Origin: Bacteroidia bacterium
GTDB taxonomy: Bacteria > Bacteroidota > Bacteroidia > Flavobacteriales > Flavobacteriaceae
Reading direction: 5' to 3'
Assembly: GCA_030427585.1 (NCBI GenBank)
Contig: JAUIBW010000043.1
Span: 1-36,821 of the forward strand
DNA length: 36,821 nt
The notes below the pieces were generated by a model. The model was not told the DNA's origin. It saw nothing but the letters and a program-made list of their open reading frames with translations, and did not search any database. Positions 33,896-36,821 of this stretch are shown here, one piece after another. A program made the translations under genes and the position numbers. Positions within the stretch are counted from its first letter, which is position 1; each line of letters begins with the position of its first letter.

Positions 33896-34934
33896 TTTGA
33901 TATGTCTTTAGGGTGTCTGTCATAATTTTTCGTTCAGAAATTAAGTTTCCTTTATGTGAAGGAGATTTTATTCCGGTTCCAAAAGTAGTATTTCCTTCAA
34001 AAACCCTAGCCTCATCCCAGAGATTTTTATCAATAAAGGATTGTATTGTATAGGAGCCTCCTTCTATGATCACCGATTGGATATTGTGTTTGTAGAGAAT
34101 GTTGCATATTTCCTTGGCAAGATTCTCTTGCGTGTCGACAACCTCATAAATAAGAGCATTGCTATTTTCTTGTTTAAATTTTTCTGAAGTAATCACAATT
34201 GTTTTTACCGATTGATCTAACACAGCAGAATCTTTACGTATTTTTCCTGATTTGTTAATCACAATTCTGGTGGGGTGATGTTGACCAGCCCAATCTCTGA
34301 TAGTGAGTTTAGGATTGTCCTTAATAACGGTTTGGCTGCCAACCAAAATGGCTTGTTCTTCTGCTCGCCATTTGTGTGCAATTTGTCTGGAATATGTATT
34401 GGTAATCCAGACAGGTTCTCTTTTGTTAGTAACAATTGGTGCAATATAACCATCTGCAGTTTCTGCCCATTTTAGGATGATATATGGCCGTTTTTTGTTA
34501 TGAAAAGTAAAAAACCTTTTGTTTAATGCTAAGCACTCATTTTCTAAAACCCCAACAATTACATCACAACCAGCATTCATCAACTTTTGAATTCCTGCAC
34601 CCGATACTTTTGTAAAAGTATCTATTGTACCTATAACCACCTTTTTGATTCCTTTTTTGATAATAAGATCACTACAAGGAGGTGTTTTCCCAAAATGACT
34701 ACAAGGTTCAAGGCTAACATAGATGGTAGCGTCTTTTAAAAGAAAGTGATCTTTTACTGAAGCAATGGCATTTACTTCGGCATGAGGTTTACCCGATTGA
34801 TAATGCCATCCTTCACCAATGATACTGTCGTTATGCACAATTACACTACCAACCAAAGGGTTTGAATAGGTTGTTCCTAGTCCGTTTTTGGCAAGCTGTA
34901 TGCAGCGTTTTATGTATTTTTCGTGTGTTTTCAC
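33888..34934 (-). CDS. ribD: Bifunctional riboflavin deaminase-reductase
   Basis: About 348 residues. The N-terminal cytidine-deaminase-like domain (~1-145) has the zinc site HAEVNAI and PCSHFGKTPPC. The C-terminal reductase domain (~150-348) has ILKWAETADGYIAP, RIVINKSGKI and IEGGSYTIQSFID. Together they deaminate and reduce the riboflavin precursor. The start is probably GTG at 34934 (VKTHEKYIKRC): a TTG at 34949 would lie inside the -7 element TATTTTTG (34954-34947). It is the first gene of the four-gene operon. Confidence 0.95.
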   Translation of the reverse strand: MKTHEKYIKRCIQLAKNGLGTTYSNPLVGSVIVHNDSIIGEGWHYQSGKPHAEVNAIASVKDHFLLKDATIYVSLEPCSHFGKTPPCSDLIIKKGIKKVVIGTIDTFTKVSGAGIQKLMNAGCDVIVGVLENECLALNKRFFTFHNKKRPYIILKWAETADGYIAPIVTNKREPVWITNTYSRQIAHKWRAEEQAILVGSQTVIKDNPKLTIRDWAGQHHPTRIVINKSGKIRKDSAVLDQSVKTIVITSEKFKQENSNALIYEVVDTQENLAKEICNILYKHNIQSVIIEGGSYTIQSFIDKNLWDEARVFEGNTTFGTGIKSPSHKGNLISERKIMTDTLKTYQND

Positions 34935-34946
34935 TTTTGCAAATAG

Positions 34947-34954
34947 CAAAAATA
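34947..34954 (-). promoter_or_regulatory. -7 element of the ribD operon promoter
   Basis: TATTTTTG on the minus strand matches TAnnTTTG exactly, 12 bases before the GTG start, implying a very short leader. No clear -33 element. No FMN riboswitch is visible in the upstream region. Confidence 0.5.
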
Positions 34955-35003
34955 AGTAAACTATGTGTTTTATATGGTATAGTAAACCTGTAGTATTGAT
35001 TAA

Positions 35004-35471
35004 TTATCTTTTTAGCTCAAATACGTACCTGGTAATACCTTTTTTTTGGTCTTTCTTAGGATCCCATTTGATACGAACTATTTGAGTTTCTTTAGAAGGA
35101 AAGGCTTTGTCATTAACACCGTGTATAGCTATAAAAACAACACATTTAGAAAAATAGCCTTTCTCTACATTCTCAGCAACCGAAGATATTTTGAGTTCAA
35201 TCTCATTGATGCCATTTTTTATAAGCTTTTGAGCTTTATTGTTACTTACCTGGCTTGCTGATTTTTCAAATTCATGTAATTTTTTACCATTTAAATAAAT
35301 TTTGCCTGCTACACCTTCAGTTGTTTTGGCTTCGAGTTGATAATATTTGAATGGTTCTGTTTTTATTGGGGTGATTTCAATAATTTCAGGTGTATTCTGA
35401 GTTTGACTAAAAGAGTTTGTAATTGGAAAAAAAATCATAATTAAAATAAAGTTTTTAATCTGCTTAATCAT
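35004..35471 (-). CDS. Small exported protein, unknown function
   Basis: About 155 residues from the ATG at 35471 (MIKQIKNFILIMIFFPITNSFSQ), a clear signal peptide ending SFSQ. The frame is open 35 codons further upstream but that part is not protein-like. The mature region is beta-rich (EIIEITPIKTEPFKYYQLEA, VRIKWDPKKDQKK) with no recognisable motif. I do not recognise the family. No terminator was identified at its 3' end before ribD. Confidence 0.65.
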   Translation of the reverse strand: MIKQIKNFILIMIFFPITNSFSQTQNTPEIIEITPIKTEPFKYYQLEAKTTEGVAGKIYLNGKKLHEFEKSASQVSNNKAQKLIKNGINEIELKISSVAENVEKGYFSKCVVFIAIHGVNDKAFPSKETQIVRIKWDPKKDQKKGITRYVFELKR

Positions 35472-35655
35472 TTTATTTTCAAGATTAATTAATATGAAAC
35501 TTGATAGGTTTTTGTTTATGATAGTGTAATTATCAAGAAAGAAATTGCGTTTCAGAATATTGAACGTGTAGCACAAATATAATCACTTGATGTAGGTTTA
35601 GAGTCACTGTTTTCAGTGAAAAACTACCGAATCATGTTGTGTAGAATTGTTGTTT

Positions 35656-36110
35656 TTATTTTAATTTCACCTTTTGTTGTTTGTTGATCGTATAAGGATA
35701 GGAAAAATTTCCAAAATGATATCGAATTACGTCTTTATATTCTATGTCCAGCGAATCCTTTGAATTACTTTTAATGCACTGCCAAGTACGTTATTTTTCT
35801 TATAGACTTTAGAAAGTGAAAAAGTTCCTTCGAGCGGAATAGTGAATTCGTTTTTTGAAGGAACATCGAACTCTTGCGAAGAGCGCGCCCCGACATCTAT
35901 GTTATCAACAAAAATGTGTATGCTATCTATAGGAAGTTTTACTTTTATGTGATTTGAATTATTAAAAACAGCATCTGCTTTAAGTGTTATATTGCGCATA
36001 CTGACATTTTTAACCTCGATATTATCGACATATTTGAATTCAGGTTTTTTAGAAATAGAACAACTGGTAATACCTATAAGTAATGTTGATAATAATAGAA
36101 ACTTATTCAT
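35656..36110 (-). pseudogene. LEA type 2 family lipoprotein, frameshifted
   Basis: The start MNKFLLLSTLLIGITSC (ATG at 36110) gives a lipoprotein signal with Cys at residue 17. The LEA type 2 beta-sandwich follows (EFKYVDNIEVKNVSMRNITL, FDVPSKNEFTIPLEGTF). The frame stops early at 35742. Continuing in the -1 frame from the A run (35769-35772) restores a family-like ending: SLDIEYKDVIRYHFGNFSY, then a TAA at 35656. One extra A would give 151 residues, the usual family length. A longer frame open from 36359 is not the gene, as it runs into the divergent acetyltransferase. The break is a real mutation or an assembly error in an A tract. Confidence 0.75.
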
Positions 36111-36225
36111 TGATTCCTTGTTAGATTTAACGTATATTTCAATACCTTTTAAGAAGCTAATTTTTTCTTCAAATGAAGATTCGGAAAACCTTTTGAGGAT
36201 ATCACAAAAATAGTATTTCAAAATA

Positions 36226-36714
36226 ATGAATGATATAAAAATACGAACAATACAGCCAAAAGATAATAAAGTAATTGCCTCGGTGATACGAGAAGTCTTA
36301 ATAGAAATGGGAGTGCCAAAAGTAGGTACCGCATATGAGGATAAGTCTTTGGATAGCATGTATGAGACTTATAACTATTCGAGAATGAAGTATTACGTAG
36401 TTGAAGAAGAAGATAGAATCATTGGAGGTGCAGGTATTGCCCCATTAGAAGGAGAGGTTGTTAAAGATATTTGCGAGTTGCAAAAAATGTATTTCTTACC
36501 ACAGGCAAGAGGCAAAGGAGTTGGGTATAAGATGATAAATACATGCCTTGATTTTGCCAAAGAACAAGGATATGTCAAATGTTATTTGGAAACAATGCCT
36601 TATATGGAGTCTGCCAGGAAATTGTATAAAAAAGTAGGCTTTACTCCTTTAGAAGAGCCAATGGGAGATACCGGGCATTATAGTTGCCAGGCATGGATGA
36701 TAAAAGATCTATAA
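36226..36714 (+). CDS. GNAT-family N-acetyltransferase
   Basis: A 162-residue acetyltransferase: IKIRTIQPKDNKVIASVIREV, the acetyl-CoA binding LQKMYFLPQARGKGVGYKMI and the C-terminal YMESARKLYKKVGF. It probably acetylates a small amine or peptide; substrate is unknown. It is divergent from the LEA lipoprotein gene with a 115-base intergenic region. It is distinct from the RimJ/RimL-like GNAT at 25657. Confidence 0.9.
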   Translation: MNDIKIRTIQPKDNKVIASVIREVLIEMGVPKVGTAYEDKSLDSMYETYNYSRMKYYVVEEEDRIIGGAGIAPLEGEVVKDICELQKMYFLPQARGKGVGYKMINTCLDFAKEQGYVKCYLETMPYMESARKLYKKVGFTPLEEPMGDTGHYSCQAWMIKDL

Positions 36715-36784
36715 TCTAAAATACACTTCAAATTGAAGATAAAAGACCTTAGAGTTAGTTTTATAAATTCTTTATCCGGGATCT

Positions 36785-36821
36785 ATGATTCTGAAGAAGT
36801 ATTGTCTTTTTTTTATATGCT
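36785..36821 (+). CDS. Start of a possible exported protein (cut by window end)
   Basis: An ATG at 36785 opens MILKKYCLFFIC, hydrophobic with lysines near the start, like a signal or lipoprotein peptide. Only 12 codons are in the window, so it cannot be tested. The frame has no stop before the end. Confidence 0.35.
   Translation, partial: MILKKYCLFFIC

Noticed and set aside
35769..35772. Programmed -1 frameshifting in the LEA gene
   Set aside because: The local sequence TTA-AAA-GTA is not a standard X-XXY-YYZ slippery site and no strong downstream stem is evident; mutation or assembly error is simpler.
35742..36359. A 205-codon minus-strand frame ending at the LEA early stop
   Set aside because: The first 83 codons overlap the divergent acetyltransferase and its promoter; the signal peptide begins at 36110, so the gene starts there.

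Overview
The window is about 36.8 kb of AT-rich chromosome from a member of the Flavobacteriaceae (Bacteroidota), plausibly a marine genus such as Aquimarina; the genus is a guess. Three things support this. Promoters follow the Bacteroidota -7 consensus TAnnTTTG. Family pairs typical of the phylum are present (TonB-dependent receptor plus DUF4249 lipoprotein, LEA type 2 lipoprotein, monomeric isocitrate dehydrogenase). Shine-Dalgarno sequences are scarce and several starts are TTG or GTG. Most genes are on the minus strand. There are no tRNA genes, CRISPR arrays, insertion sequences or phage genes.

Layout, left to right. Positions 1-112: the 3' end of a 5S rRNA and its terminator, so an rRNA operon enters from the left. 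195-377: a small six-cysteine peptide with a leader-like N-terminus. 531-4838: a mutagenic translesion pair, Y-family polymerase dinB then an ImuC/DnaE2-type polymerase, headed by two exact 19-bp repeats that look like an operator. 5009-7720: a secreted coiled-coil protein, a DinB/YfiT-fold protein, a small membrane protein and MurQ. 7883-12606: DUF4249 lipoprotein, TonB-dependent receptor and a class-C beta-lactamase-like lipoprotein. 12868-16033: an ECF sigma / membrane anti-sigma / DUF4097-like operon, followed by an outer-membrane barrel gene whose promoter matches the sigma operon promoter. 16233-18458: icd with a structured leader. 18459-19423: a gene-poor gap. 19424-23163: rplS, trmD, a membrane coiled-coil protein and a long GAPDH. 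23303-28212: HtrA, and divergently dapF / GNAT / mltG followed by a lysozyme-like gene. 28227-31191: an RsmI-like methyltransferase, a low-molecular-weight phosphatase and dnaA. 31395-34934: a thioesterase facing the tightly packed ribD-HAD-EamA-YigZ operon. 35004-36821: a small exported protein, a frameshifted LEA type 2 lipoprotein gene, a GNAT acetyltransferase and the start of another gene.

Most of the window is housekeeping: replication initiation, central carbon metabolism, translation, and peptidoglycan synthesis and recycling (dapF, mltG, murQ, lysozyme-like). No large new defence or mobile system is visible. The items most worth following are the matched ECF promoters, the tandem operator-like repeats before dinB, the six-cysteine peptide, the structured element between the two polymerase genes, a 25-bp duplication that separated two overlapping genes, and the frameshifted LEA gene.
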